Shown: one piece after another, positions 17,397 through 26,161 of the stretch
Numbering within the stretch: position 1 is the first letter of the stretch
Layout of the letters: each line of letters begins with the position of its first letter
Source of the DNA: Bacteroidales bacterium
GTDB taxonomy: Bacteria; Bacteroidota; Bacteroidia; Bacteroidales; WCHB1-69
Assembly: GCA_017535665.1 (NCBI GenBank)
Contig: JAFXTS010000012.1
Span: 1 to 64,000 of the forward strand
DNA: 64,000 nucleotides
Direction of reading: 5' to 3'
Made by a program: the position numbers and the translations under genes
The notes under the pieces: model-generated
Told to the model about the DNA's origin: nothing
Database searches by the model: none
The model's input: the letters and a program-made list of their open reading frames with translations, nothing else

Positions 17397-18016
17397 CACT
17401 CCTTCTGCCGCAGTTCCCGCCTCAACTGTGCCAATTCCTCCTCCAACTGCTTGATCCGTTCCACATTCTCACGCCGCACCGAATGACGTATTTTGAACAT
17501 GGCAAGATTCATCTCGATGGTGGTCTCGCTGCTCTGTTTCGGCAGCACATCCGACATCAGTTCCTCCACCAGCTGGCCGCTGCGGTGTGCTAGTTTCTTT
17601 TGCAACTCCTTGTTTTCTTGTTGCTTAGGAATTTCTATGATTACCCGAGACAACTCTTTCAGTTTGGCGTAGGCCTCTACGATAGCGATTGTGGTCTGTA
17701 CTGCCCGTGGACTCTTCAAAATTGTCGCCAGCATATAGAGACCTTTTTCAGTGAAAGCTTTAGGAAGATACTTTGAGTGTTGTCCTCTACCATTACTCTT
17801 TAAGGTCGAAATTTTCGACCTTAAAGATATAACCTCCTTGTTTTCAAGTTCAAAGATGTAACCATCAGGGAACTTTTCAGGATTGTTGTTCACGGCCTCA
17901 TTGATTCTCTTGGTCTCTACGCCGTACAATTCGGCGACATCACAATCGAGGATGACCTGCTGGTTTCGCAGGGTGATGATTTTTTCTTCTACTTGTGGAA
18001 GTAAATTAGTTTTCAT
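17396..18016 (-). CDS. ORF6N domain protein (phage-derived DNA-binding type)
   Basis: A 206-residue protein. Residues about 8-100 form an ORF6N domain (VILDCDVAELYGVETKRINEAVNNN ... FPDGYIFELENKE ... AFTEKGLYMLATILKS), found in phage antirepressors and related DNA-binding proteins. The C-terminal ~80 residues are a charged coiled coil (NVERIKQLEEELAQLRRELRQKE). Such genes are scattered in Bacteroidetes genomes as remnants or regulators from mobile elements. It has its own promoter and lies beside the repeat-rich non-coding region that borders the island. Confidence 0.85.
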   Translation of the reverse strand: MKTNLLPQVEEKIITLRNQQVILDCDVAELYGVETKRINEAVNNNPEKFPDGYIFELENKEVISLRSKISTLKSNGRGQHSKYLPKAFTEKGLYMLATILKSPRAVQTTIAIVEAYAKLKELSRVIIEIPKQQENKELQKKLAHRSGQLVEELMSDVLPKQSSETTIEMNLAMFKIRHSVRRENVERIKQLEEELAQLRRELRQKE

Positions 18017-18054
18017 AGTTTTGAAATTTTAATTAGAAATAACATTTACGTCCG

Positions 18055-18062
18055 CAAAGATA
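18055..18062 (-). promoter_or_regulatory. -7 promoter element for the ORF6N gene
   Basis: TATCTTTG on the minus strand, 38 bases upstream of the ATG at 18016. Confidence 0.5.
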
Positions 18063-18326
18063 CACCATTCAGAATTTAAAATCAAGGCCTTTGAAAAATT
18101 ATTTCACTGAAAATCAATGAAATAAAAATGTAATTTTTGATCAAAAAATGGTACAAAATTCCGATAAAAACCACAAACAGTCAAAAATGTGCATTTTTTG
18201 ATTGTGCCAATTTTTGGCAGGATAGAAAATGATTTCGGAGAAATTGGGGCGGATTTTGCGCGTGAGGATGATGGACGCGAATCACACGGATGCCCGCGGA
18301 TTTGTACAGGTTAATTGCGACGGCCC

Positions 18327-18354
18327 GTAGGGGCGAATAATTATTCGCCCCTAC
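18327..18354. repeat. Perfect 28-base palindrome, GTAGGGGCGAAT type
   Basis: The arms are GTAGGGGCGAATAA and its exact complement. It has the same length and GTAG...CTAC ends as the RAYT-linked palindromes but a different inner sequence. A partial third arm (ATTCGCCCC) follows at 18362. Confidence 0.85.
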
Positions 18355-18402
18355 AATCATCATTCGCCCCCACGATTTGGGCATCAAATGTATGTTGCGT
18401 CC

Positions 18403-18430
18403 GTAGAGACGTTGCGCGCAACGTCTCTAC
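18403..18430. repeat. Perfect 28-base palindrome, GTAGAGACG type
   Basis: The arms are GTAGAGACGTTGCG and its exact complement. The outer nine bases on each side are identical to the REP arrays near the RAYT gene; the centre differs (TTGCGCGCAA instead of GGTGCACC). Confidence 0.88.
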
Positions 18431-18510
18431 AATTGTCCCGTGATTTGCCGCGACAATGTCCGGCAACCGCCCGCACGTCAGTGTGGGGTGGGCCCAGCAC
18501 AGAAGAAATA

Positions 18511-18641
18511 AGCGTGCCAGCGGTACGCGTTCTCATAAGATGGGTAAAGGAAAGCGCGTGCCGCCGGCACGCTATGTCACGGATGGTCTTGCTCTCCCCC
18601 ACATTGCATGCGGGGTTACTGAAAACAGCTCCCTCCGGGAG
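18511..18641 (+). repeat. Structured ~131-base intergenic repeat, copy 1
   Basis: Three hairpins in order: GCGTGCCAGCGGTACGC (18511-18527), GCGTGCCGCCGGCACGC (18555-18571) and GCTCCCTCCGGGAGC (18627-18641). Between them are AAGATGGG and a CCCC...GCGGGGTTACTGAAA segment. The same order and linkers recur, inverted, at 41984-42124. Confidence 0.75.
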
Positions 18642-18769
18642 CGAAGACAAAGCTCTAAACCAATTGCATAACAGGTTAATTTTTCTCACCAGTAATCCAG
18701 TAGAATGAGTTAGTTCGTGTTATGGTGGTAGAAGAAATGAGTTGGACTATGGAATTGACAAAACTATGA

Positions 18770-19345
18770 CTAATCCAACGATTCGGGTTCTTCGTCGTCC
18801 GTACTTTCAGTGACAGAAGCATCAAAAGCCAAAAACACTTCTAAAAATGCAGTCTCGCGGTAGAAGTAATTGGGGTCGTCGGTCAGTTTGTCCTCCATGA
18901 AATGGAAACCCCAGTTGGCGTATTCTTCCATCGTTTGCATAAGCATACTTACTGCTTTGTTGGTGGTAATTTCGCCTTTCTCTAATGCAATAAAATCAAT
19001 GTCAGTTCGTGCAACAAGCGCGGTGAATATGTGTTCACGAAGTTTTGGATAGGCTTTCCGTCCTTTGACAGAATCTAAGTTGCCCCAATACTGGATGGGC
19101 TGGCCGAAAATCTTGCGTTTCTGTGTGTCTTCGATGAGCGGTCTTCTTTGGTTGAAATAAAGTCCAATAAAAAAGGCTACAATGAAAATTTCATAACCGC
19201 CTCCAAAAACCTTTCCTCTGTCTTCGCGTAAAGATGTAGCACCACGACCGTAGTCGCAAAAGTTTTTGATGATGCTGTCTTCGTATCTTTTTTCCCATTG
19301 TGGGTTCCGACTTGCCCACATATCATATATCTTTTCTGTTGCCAT
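18770..19345 (-). CDS. Unknown 191-residue protein paired with a truncated SMC/DndD-like ATPase
   Basis: Begins MATEKIYDMWASRNPQWEKR and contains the hydrophobic stretch GGGYEIFIVAFFIGLYFNQR, an RGATSL segment, and an acidic C-terminus (ESTDDEEPESLD). No catalytic motif is recognised. It starts 6 bases after the truncated ATPase gene and is the last gene of the island's minus-strand run. By position it could be the DndE-like or other small partner of the DndD-like ATPase, but I see no direct sequence proof. The frame is intact and GC content is nearer to the flanks than to the AT-rich cassette upstream. Confidence 0.7.
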   Translation of the reverse strand: MATEKIYDMWASRNPQWEKRYEDSIIKNFCDYGRGATSLREDRGKVFGGGYEIFIVAFFIGLYFNQRRPLIEDTQKRKIFGQPIQYWGNLDSVKGRKAYPKLREHIFTALVARTDIDFIALEKGEITTNKAVSMLMQTMEEYANWGFHFMEDKLTDDPNYFYRETAFLEVFLAFDASVTESTDDEEPESLD

Positions 19346-19351
19346 AGTTCG

Positions 19352-20329
19352 TTATCTTACTTGTTTAATAACTGTTTGAATGGTTGACAAATCCTTGTCA
19401 TTGAACGGTTCGACTTTCTCAATTCGATAAACAGAACAAGAAAGATTGTTGATTGTGTCGAAATCCAACGCCTTTTGTCCTGTGGCCTTGTCGATATTGA
19501 GCAAGTCTTTCGTGACGATAATGCATTGCTTGTCAATGGTATCAATCACATTGTAGAATGTATCTTCCTTAAAACCACCGAAAGAAGAGGTTGGAGCATC
19601 AAAGATCAACGGGTAGTCCTGTTCACGTTTCAAGGTGGTGATTTGTGAGATAGCGAACAGCACCGACATATACATCGTGGTCCTCAATGCACCGTTCGGA
19701 TTTTCGATTCGCGTGCCGTTATCACTATAAAGTTCAATGCGTGCAGAATTGTTGAAGGTTTTTCTGATGCGGATTATCCCGTAAAAGTCGTTTTTGTTCA
19801 ATTTCTGCAAATACCTGTTTGATTCGGCTTCAAGCATTTGCAAGAAGCTGTTGATATTCTGCTCTTTTGCGTTCGCAAAGGCTTTGGTTATTTTTTCAAA
19901 TGCAGTATGAACACGTTGAAACACCTGTGTCATTGAACTTGTTGGTTCAAGTTGAGACAGTTTTTCTTGTACATTCGCCTTTTCCACTTCTTTAAACTGC
20001 AAATTAGATTCCAATTCTGCGACACGTATTTCTGCACGGCTTTTAGCATCAAAGAAGCCTTTCAAGTCGGATATGCTCTTATCGAGCAGTTCTGAGCTTA
20101 ATCCCGATTGCATCAGCAAATCGTTTTGCTCTGTTTCTAAATCTTGTAACTGCTTTTCGACTTCCGCTAATTCTGCTTTTCTTTTAGCGACAAACTCCAA
20201 ACGGTCTGAAATGGTTGTTGCAATCTTTGAAATCTCCTGCTCAGTATCGCCACTTAATTTGATTTGGCGGGAATGCAACTCGTTGATGAATGAATTGGGA
20301 AAGGTTTGTATTAATATTCCGTAGAGAGA
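19352..20329 (-). pseudogene. 5'-truncated SMC/DndD-like ATPase (C-terminal half)
   Basis: The frame can be read from just after a stop at 20330-20332 down to 19352. It encodes a coiled coil (ISDRLEFVAKRKAELAEVEKQLQDLE ... VEKANVQEKLSQLE) followed by the C-terminal ATP-binding lobe: a signature-like NGALRTTMYMSVLFAISQI and Walker B YPLIFDAPTSSF. The N-terminal lobe with Walker A and the first coiled-coil arm are absent; the methyltransferase gene ends 12 bases upstream instead. An internal TTG at 20278 could still start a protein, so it may be expressed as a fragment, but an ATPase needing both lobes would not work. It suggests a cassette inserted into, or replaced, the 5' half of this gene. 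Confidence 0.65.
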
Positions 20330-20341
20330 TTAGGATATAAA

Positions 20342-21598
20342 TCATTTACGCATAATTACTACACTTTCACGCAAAAACGAAATATCAGGACTATGTTTCG
20401 TTTTTCTTCTTTTAATATTCCTAAGAACGCCTATCTCTCTTAACTTCCATCCTGCCAATTTTGCGATATCTGCAATGATTAAATCTACAGGGATTTCTTT
20501 ATTTGCATATGCAGAATTCGAAACCACGAACCATAATTGAGCGTTTTTTTCTGCCTTAGAATAAAGCAGTTCTAGTACACTTAACATATCTTCAAAATAA
20601 GCTTGAATCATCAAAGGAATACGCCTGTTCATTAATTCACTCTTATGGTTATTTATGTATTTTATATAGTTGTTATAAATGTAGCCAAAATTTGTGCAAA
20701 TAGGATTATCCCATTTAGCTTGAATATGAGACCGAACTGTTTGTAGTCTTAAGTCATATAAATCTTTCATGGTTTTTACGAACTGACCCAGGAACAATTC
20801 TGGTCTATAAATATCAGTATAATCAAAGGTGTTTAAATATGGTGGTGATGTTATACATAATTTGAATTTCTCAATCTCCTTTTCTAATAATATTTTTCTA
20901 GCATCACCATTGTAAATACGAGCATAAGATGATAATATAGGGCATTGTATAATATCATCAATAATCATCGACGATATTGCTTTGAAAGAAGATAAATACG
21001 ACTCTTTACTGTAATTATGTTTTTGCCATCCATCTCTATATCTTAAGCATTTTCCATCTCTAGTAGCATTACAGTTTTTCATCGCTGCAATGATTAATGC
21101 GAGTTGAATAATTTGTCTAGTATCTCCTATCTGTATATTATCAGATATATTCCAGCCACCTGCAAAAGAATCTAACACTTCATCGTTAAAAAGCCATTTT
21201 TTAGTTTTTGTTGTCTTTGAAAACGTAGAAAAGCCTTTTAGAGCAGACTCAGATCCTGTATTTATGCCTTTCAAAACGAGATTTAAACCATCTTCATATG
21301 AGTATTTGTTGATGTTCTTTACTTTTGAAGAAGATAAAAAAGCCGTGAATGGATTGACTTCAATGCCAATTGATTTATAACCTAATATAGATGCGGTTAG
21401 AGTTGTTGTCCCACTGCCATTAAAAGGATCAAGTATAATATCATCCTTTTGTAATTCACATGACTCAATCGCTTTTTCTACCAGATAAGGAGAAAAGCCT
21501 TCTTTATAATAATACCAACGATGTCTTGGTAGATTCAACGTATCAGTTGCATTCGAAACACCCTGATTACTTAAATAAAAGTCCGGATTAAAACGCAT
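20342..21598 (-). CDS. DNA methyltransferase (N6-adenine/N4-cytosine type) of the four-gene cassette
   Basis: A 418-residue SAM-dependent DNA methyltransferase. Motif I is LDPFNGSGTT (residues 56-65) and motif IV is ITSPPY (249-254), the form seen in amino-methyltransferases. The order is I then IV with ~185 residues between, room for a target-recognition region. It would protect host DNA by methylating an unknown sequence. The gene follows the PD-(D/E)xK gene by 3 bases, at the end of a tightly spaced unit of four, and is AT-rich relative to the core genome. It is the only methyltransferase in the cassette, so with the nuclease-like gene it looks like a restriction-modification pair. Confidence 0.9.
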   Translation of the reverse strand: MRFNPDFYLSNQGVSNATDTLNLPRHRWYYYKEGFSPYLVEKAIESCELQKDDIILDPFNGSGTTTLTASILGYKSIGIEVNPFTAFLSSSKVKNINKYSYEDGLNLVLKGINTGSESALKGFSTFSKTTKTKKWLFNDEVLDSFAGGWNISDNIQIGDTRQIIQLALIIAAMKNCNATRDGKCLRYRDGWQKHNYSKESYLSSFKAISSMIIDDIIQCPILSSYARIYNGDARKILLEKEIEKFKLCITSPPYLNTFDYTDIYRPELFLGQFVKTMKDLYDLRLQTVRSHIQAKWDNPICTNFGYIYNNYIKYINNHKSELMNRRIPLMIQAYFEDMLSVLELLYSKAEKNAQLWFVVSNSAYANKEIPVDLIIADIAKLAGWKLREIGVLRNIKRRKTKHSPDISFLRESVVIMRK

Positions 21599-21601
21599 TC
21601 G

Positions 21602-22651
21602 CTATTCAATTATTGGTTTTGCAAACATTCTACATGGAGGAACAAAATTTTTTATTCTCTCATAATACCTGTTTTCTTGGGGTATTTTGTAGTCAACAGT
21701 TTCATAAAATAATCCATCTTCAGAATTAATGCTCTTCGTTGATTTTTTTGTATTTTTCCTACGTCCATCTATAACAACTAAATATGCTTTTGAAATAATA
21801 TTTGGAGTATCTGTACAATCCATATCCATATATTCTTTCAATTGTATTAATCCTTCAACCACTCTTTTGTCTGCATGACTGACTATTTTACCCTTATCAT
21901 TAATAGATTTCCCCGTCCATTTCAATTCAATAAGTGCAGATTTATTAGCTTCCATCCATTTAACCCTAATATCAACCGGTTTAGATGCATTTAAATTATA
22001 TTCGCGCACTACTTCAACACCTCTCAATGCACTTGACAAAAACTCTTTAAGTGATTCCTGCATGTTTTTTTCCGGTGCTGCTTTGAAAAAGATTCTATTT
22101 GAGTCATTCCAGCATTCTTTAAATTTAGAACAACTTGATGTCGATATTTTAGTCTGCTTATATTGTTCTAAAGCTTCGTTTAAATAATGATAATGTAATG
22201 CATATATACTAGCACATCTAAAACTGTTAGGAATATCTATTTTAGTTTCTTTTACATAAAAACACTCAGTATTATTTTCATAAAAATAGAATATAGTATT
22301 ATCATCTTTAATCAAATCGTCCATATTAACATTTTCGGACCATAAGAATAATTGGTTGTCATCACATACCTCAATAACAATACTTTTGTAGTTATCGTAA
22401 TGAGTCAATTCATCCATATTATATATTCGAATCCCTTGATTTCTAGGCATCAACTCATTTCCTGTAAGTCTTTTGAATACCAGCAATTTGCCCTTCAAAT
22501 GACTGGGTTCGATAAACTTGTATATTTCGGTTATTGTTTTTATCAATTCAGTTGAAATTTTTATCGATTGAGCATTATTTCCACTAGCTTGGAGTATTTT
22601 TAATGGATAATTCTCATTTCTAACTATATCTATTGTTTGTTGATCTGTCAT
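21602..22651 (-). CDS. PD-(D/E)xK nuclease-like protein of the four-gene cassette
   Basis: A 349-residue protein. The C-terminal half carries a PD-(D/E)xK pattern: Glu203 in SLKEFLSSALRG, Asp227 in KPVDIRVKW and Glu242-Leu-Lys244 in ALIELKW, followed by a helix (VVEGLIQLKEYMDMD), as in restriction-endonuclease-like folds. The N-terminal ~180 residues are beta-rich with no known domain and may bind DNA or a partner. The likely role is cutting foreign DNA. It is 2 bases downstream of the 198-residue gene and 3 upstream of the methyltransferase. I base the fold on motif spacing only. Confidence 0.75.
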   Translation of the reverse strand: MTDQQTIDIVRNENYPLKILQASGNNAQSIKISTELIKTITEIYKFIEPSHLKGKLLVFKRLTGNELMPRNQGIRIYNMDELTHYDNYKSIVIEVCDDNQLFLWSENVNMDDLIKDDNTIFYFYENNTECFYVKETKIDIPNSFRCASIYALHYHYLNEALEQYKQTKISTSSCSKFKECWNDSNRIFFKAAPEKNMQESLKEFLSSALRGVEVVREYNLNASKPVDIRVKWMEANKSALIELKWTGKSINDKGKIVSHADKRVVEGLIQLKEYMDMDCTDTPNIISKAYLVVIDGRRKNTKKSTKSINSEDGLFYETVDYKIPQENRYYERIKNFVPPCRMFAKPIIE

Positions 22652-22653
22652 AA

Positions 22654-23250
22654 TTATTCCTCAAAATTAGTTCCTGTTTCTACTCTAATATAATTAATCC
22701 AAGAAAGTGCTGGGATTATATAATCTTCAGCAATAGGAGAACCTATTGCGTCGCTCACTTCTTTAAATTTACTATATATCGACTTTTCAATTTCTCTTTT
22801 TCCACCTAGAGCTTTTGCTTTTACAAGTTCGGGGTCATGCAACAAAGCATCTCTGGTTTGAGAAAAAGGAATCAAAATACCAGTAGTACATGATGCGCTT
22901 ATTACCTTTTCCCTATCACCAAAATCGTCAAGGTTTTTAAAACGATTAAATTCATCAACCCCTCTCCCAGAAACAATATAATAATCTGCTTTATTTTCAA
23001 ACAAAGCATTTTTAATATGCCTTTCAATGGCATCATTTAATTCTTTTGAAAAGGGGAATCCTTTTTCATCAACAATAAAACTATATCCCCAAGAAGAAAC
23101 ATCATTACCTTTATATGCATGTAAAATAAGTGAGAAATATGCAAACAATTGTATTTCTTCCTTTTTAAATCCATCAAGAAAATCATCTAGTTTTTTTGCC
23201 AAAGATAGGCTATCAAAAAAAGCTTCTGGTATTATTTGTTTTTTTCCCAT
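22654..23250 (-). CDS. 198-residue middle component of the four-gene cassette
   Basis: A mainly helical soluble protein beginning MGKKQIIPEAFFDSLSLAKK, with no catalytic motif I can name. Its size and position, directly after an SMC-like ATPase (1 base gap) and before an effector-like nuclease, match the middle component of ABC-three-component systems and LmuC of Lamassu. That is a comparison of architecture, not a sequence match. It may bridge the ATPase and the nuclease. Confidence 0.7.
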   Translation of the reverse strand: MGKKQIIPEAFFDSLSLAKKLDDFLDGFKKEEIQLFAYFSLILHAYKGNDVSSWGYSFIVDEKGFPFSKELNDAIERHIKNALFENKADYYIVSGRGVDEFNRFKNLDDFGDREKVISASCTTGILIPFSQTRDALLHDPELVKAKALGGKREIEKSIYSKFKEVSDAIGSPIAEDYIIPALSWINYIRVETGTNFEE

Positions 23251-23251
23251 T

Positions 23252-25231
23252 TTAATTTTTGTTTAATGCATATTCGATATTATTATATACTCTTTCAAAT
23301 AAAAACTCTCCCTCTTTTTGAATCTGTGACAAATCGGTCCAATCAAGCATTCGTTTAAAACTCATCTTATTATTGCCACAAAGTTCTGCAACAGAGATTA
23401 AAAGCTGTGAAGCATTAATGTTTGCTGTCATAATAATATTTTGTTTATACTCTAAGATAAAATTGGCAAACATTTTTCCGACTCGATTCTCATAGGCAAT
23501 GTCTAATGAACCTTCCGGTGTGTCTATCAACATAAATGCAGGATTAGTTGGGGTCGCGAGGTAAATTGCAATAGCCATTCGCAAAGCAATATCTAAAAAG
23601 AAACGTTGGCTCTCGGACAATTGAAATGATTCCGTTCTAGCACTATTTTGAAGTTCTAAAACAAGTTTCTGTACCTGTTTATCTCTTTGCAATTTAATAT
23701 CCAAATCCAAACCGATAAAACTCTTAGCCAAATCCTTAAAAATCGGGACAAATATTGATTCTGCATCTGAATATGCTGTCTCAATTTTATCTTGTAAATG
23801 TTTAAGGTCTTCGAATAACGCGTTTCTTTTAGAATATGATTTTTTTGACATTTCAAGAGCTTCATCTCTTTCTTTTTTGTACAAACCAATCAAATAATCT
23901 ACTCCTTGATTTCCTGTGTTTTCCGTCGAAAGAAGCGGATTCATTTCTAATAAATCATCTATTCGTTTCTGTAATTGTGAATAATCATACTCTGCTTTCT
24001 CTAATTGTATTTTTTTCCAGTCTATTTCCTTAGATAAGACTTCTATCTCTTTATTTTTTGTAGTAATAGTTCTGTCGTTATCTTCTATTAATCTAATCAA
24101 CCTATCACGTTCCTCAGCTGAAAATGAATCAATAATCGCGGTACCACACAATGGACATTTTTCAGAATAAATTGCTTGTTCAATGTTTTCCGCAATAATG
24201 TCCCCTTTAGCACCACAGACACAACACTCTTTTTTCTCAATCGAATGACTAATATAAGGGTTTAATAGCAACTTAGATCTTGGCTCTGCATATTCAGAAA
24301 ATAATTTGGTTCTTTCCTGTTTTTTATACATAACTTCAGAATGTAGCACGCTGAGATTTTTTAATAGTGTATTATATTCTGTTTTAACATTGTCATATAC
24401 TAAGGTCGCTTCTTTGAGTTCGTTATTTAATGATTCAAATTCTTTTTGTTGGTTGTCAATATCAGGATAATTCTGTTTTTTTTCTAATAATTCCTTTATT
24501 TTCTTGTTCACCTGTGTTGCTTGCCAACGATAATTTCGGCCATACGAGTCATACTTTTCAATTTCTCTTTGAGTTGAAATTAATTCTTCTGAATCTTTAA
24601 TATCAGTATTGAAAGCGATTGCCAAAGCATGTGAGGAGGCTCTATCGTCCCAGAATATCATACGTCTGTTTTCATCAAATGTAAGAACATATAATTGCAA
24701 AAAAACAAAATAATCAAAATTCTTTATTCCCATAGCCGTAGCCAATTCTTTTTGATATATTTCATTTAATTGTTTCGGACTTTGATCAGAACCATCTAAT
24801 AGGGATATCATTTGATTCTCGTCTTTCACATAGATTTCGAGTGACCTCAAAGCATCTGGTTCAAAAAAACCTCTACACAGCTTAAAAAACTTACCATTAA
24901 CACAAAATAAAATCTCAATTTCTGAAGAATCTTTTTCATTTTCTTTTATTCTCCCAACAAAATAACGTTCCGTGTATTTCCTATTATTGCTTTTAATTTG
25001 AGAAGGATCATAAACTTCTTTATTAGGAGCTAAAACGACGCCAGTTAACCCATAATTTATGGCATTTAAAAAAGTCGTTTTCCCTAGACCATTAGCACCT
25101 GCTAAACAATAGACACCATCAATAACAGATACATTTATTTCTTGAATTTTACCGTTTTTTTTATAGAGACTAAAATTTCGTATGATTATTCGCTCTATTT
25201 TGATAAAATTATATTTCCCTTGTTTTTGCAT
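23252..25231 (-). CDS. SMC/Rad50-like ATPase with paired CxxC zinc motif, first gene of the cassette
   Basis: A 659-residue ABC-type ATPase with both lobes. Walker A is LAGANGLGKTTF (43-54). Coiled-coil arms run about 215-320 and 375-490. At the turn are two CxxC motifs (CCVC at 336-339 and CPLC at 359-362) that probably bind zinc like a Rad50 hook. The signature is QLSESQRFFLDIALRM (from 537) and Walker B is AFMLIDTPEGSLD (565-577). SMC-like ATPases of this size act as DNA or DNA-end sensors in Lamassu, DndD and ABC-three-component defence. It is the first gene behind the promoter at 25262-25269, and the following three genes are spaced 1, 2 and 3 bases apart. Confidence 0.9.
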   Translation of the reverse strand: MQKQGKYNFIKIERIIIRNFSLYKKNGKIQEINVSVIDGVYCLAGANGLGKTTFLNAINYGLTGVVLAPNKEVYDPSQIKSNNRKYTERYFVGRIKENEKDSSEIEILFCVNGKFFKLCRGFFEPDALRSLEIYVKDENQMISLLDGSDQSPKQLNEIYQKELATAMGIKNFDYFVFLQLYVLTFDENRRMIFWDDRASSHALAIAFNTDIKDSEELISTQREIEKYDSYGRNYRWQATQVNKKIKELLEKKQNYPDIDNQQKEFESLNNELKEATLVYDNVKTEYNTLLKNLSVLHSEVMYKKQERTKLFSEYAEPRSKLLLNPYISHSIEKKECCVCGAKGDIIAENIEQAIYSEKCPLCGTAIIDSFSAEERDRLIRLIEDNDRTITTKNKEIEVLSKEIDWKKIQLEKAEYDYSQLQKRIDDLLEMNPLLSTENTGNQGVDYLIGLYKKERDEALEMSKKSYSKRNALFEDLKHLQDKIETAYSDAESIFVPIFKDLAKSFIGLDLDIKLQRDKQVQKLVLELQNSARTESFQLSESQRFFLDIALRMAIAIYLATPTNPAFMLIDTPEGSLDIAYENRVGKMFANFILEYKQNIIMTANINASQLLISVAELCGNNKMSFKRMLDWTDLSQIQKEGEFLFERVYNNIEYALNKN

Positions 25232-25261
25232 TGCTTCTAAACTAATATATTAATGATTTTG

Positions 25262-25269
25262 CAAAGATA
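25262..25269 (-). promoter_or_regulatory. -7 promoter element for the SMC-nuclease-methyltransferase cassette
   Basis: TATCTTTG on the minus strand, 30 bases before the SMC ATG. It implies the cassette is its own transcription unit, separate from the DUF4007-led genes upstream. Confidence 0.55.
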
Positions 25270-25288
25270 AACATTATTCTGAATATAA

Positions 25289-26161
25289 CTAATAGTTTTG
25301 TTTTCCCGGTATCACTCCCCTCACACCGCCTTTCGGGTTCTCAACATCACCCTTGTAGCGTGGAATCAGGTGTATATGAACATGGAATACACTTTGTCCA
25401 GCGGCTTCGTTCACGTTGATCCCAACGTTAAAACCGTCGGGATGAAAACGATTCTCCAAAATCTTTTTGCAACGGTTCACCAACAGCCATAAGGCACGCT
25501 GCTCATGATTGGTCAGATCGAAATAGTTGGCTACGTGACGTTTGGGTACGATAAGCGTATGACCCTGGCTTACAGGATATCCATCATAAAAAGCAAATGC
25601 CGTGGCGGTCTCACTCAATACCTCCGCTTTCTCACTCAACTGGCAAAACGGACAGTCTTTGTCTAGTCTGTACAGCCGTTTGTATTGAGTGCGGTTAAAA
25701 TGACGGTATTCGTAAATTTCACAGTTTTCGTTTTTGAACAAGCTTTTACAGGGCAAAACAACATTACTTTGATAAGTTGGCTGCTTGTGGACATAATGCA
25801 TACGAAAACCTTCGCTTCTCAAATCACGTCGTACAGTGAAATAGGCAGTTCCTGACGGTTTAAGTAATTCTGAAACGGCCATTAACACTTCCACCTGGTC
25901 GTCCGGCTCCAGCACGTTCAGCACATAATTGCATATGATTGTGTCAAAGCGTTTCGTCGGATAATCGGGACGATAGTAATTGTCATAACCGACAATATTA
26001 AAACCTTCTTTTTGCAAATGGTCGGTGTCAAAACCGAATCCGCAGCCAAAATCCAAAATCTCACCTTTCAGCAGATTGTGTTGTTTGAGCCATCGGGTTG
26101 GAACCGAAACGGAAGTGCGTTCTTTAGCGGTTAAGTGTGGGTTGTTTTTTATTTTTTTCAT
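25289..26161 (-). CDS. Class I methyltransferase fused to a HIT-family hydrolase
   Basis: A 290-residue fusion. The N-terminal ~170 residues are a SAM-dependent methyltransferase with motif I ILDFGCGFGFDTDHL and IVGYD, then CNYVLNVLEP. The C-terminal ~115 residues are a HIT domain with the His triad HVHIHL in AGQSVFHVHIHLIP and a zinc-like CPFC at its start. HIT enzymes hydrolyse or transfer nucleotidyl groups; the methyltransferase substrate is unknown. I chose the ATG at 26161, which overlaps the HNH gene stop as ATGA, a sign of translational coupling; a start at 26170 is possible. The 3' end of the island's first unit is here. Confidence 0.88.
   Translation of the reverse strand: MKKIKNNPHLTAKERTSVSVPTRWLKQHNLLKGEILDFGCGFGFDTDHLQKEGFNIVGYDNYYRPDYPTKRFDTIICNYVLNVLEPDDQVEVLMAVSELLKPSGTAYFTVRRDLRSEGFRMHYVHKQPTYQSNVVLPCKSLFKNENCEIYEYRHFNRTQYKRLYRLDKDCPFCQLSEKAEVLSETATAFAFYDGYPVSQGHTLIVPKRHVANYFDLTNHEQRALWLLVNRCKKILENRFHPDGFNVGINVNEAAGQSVFHVHIHLIPRYKGDVENPKGGVRGVIPGKQNY

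Larger units (their letters stand above)
18063..18769. other. Long non-coding region with several palindromic repeats
   Basis: About 700 bases without a convincing gene. The first ~240 bases are AT-rich and featureless to me. The rest holds two perfect 28-base palindromes, a structured repeat with three hairpins, and a short transition to the island. Small open frames here are repeat-derived. It forms the left border of the AT-rich island. Confidence 0.7.

Noticed and set aside
18181..18708. Small open frames in the 18 kb non-coding region
   Set aside because: They are translations of palindromic and structured repeats.
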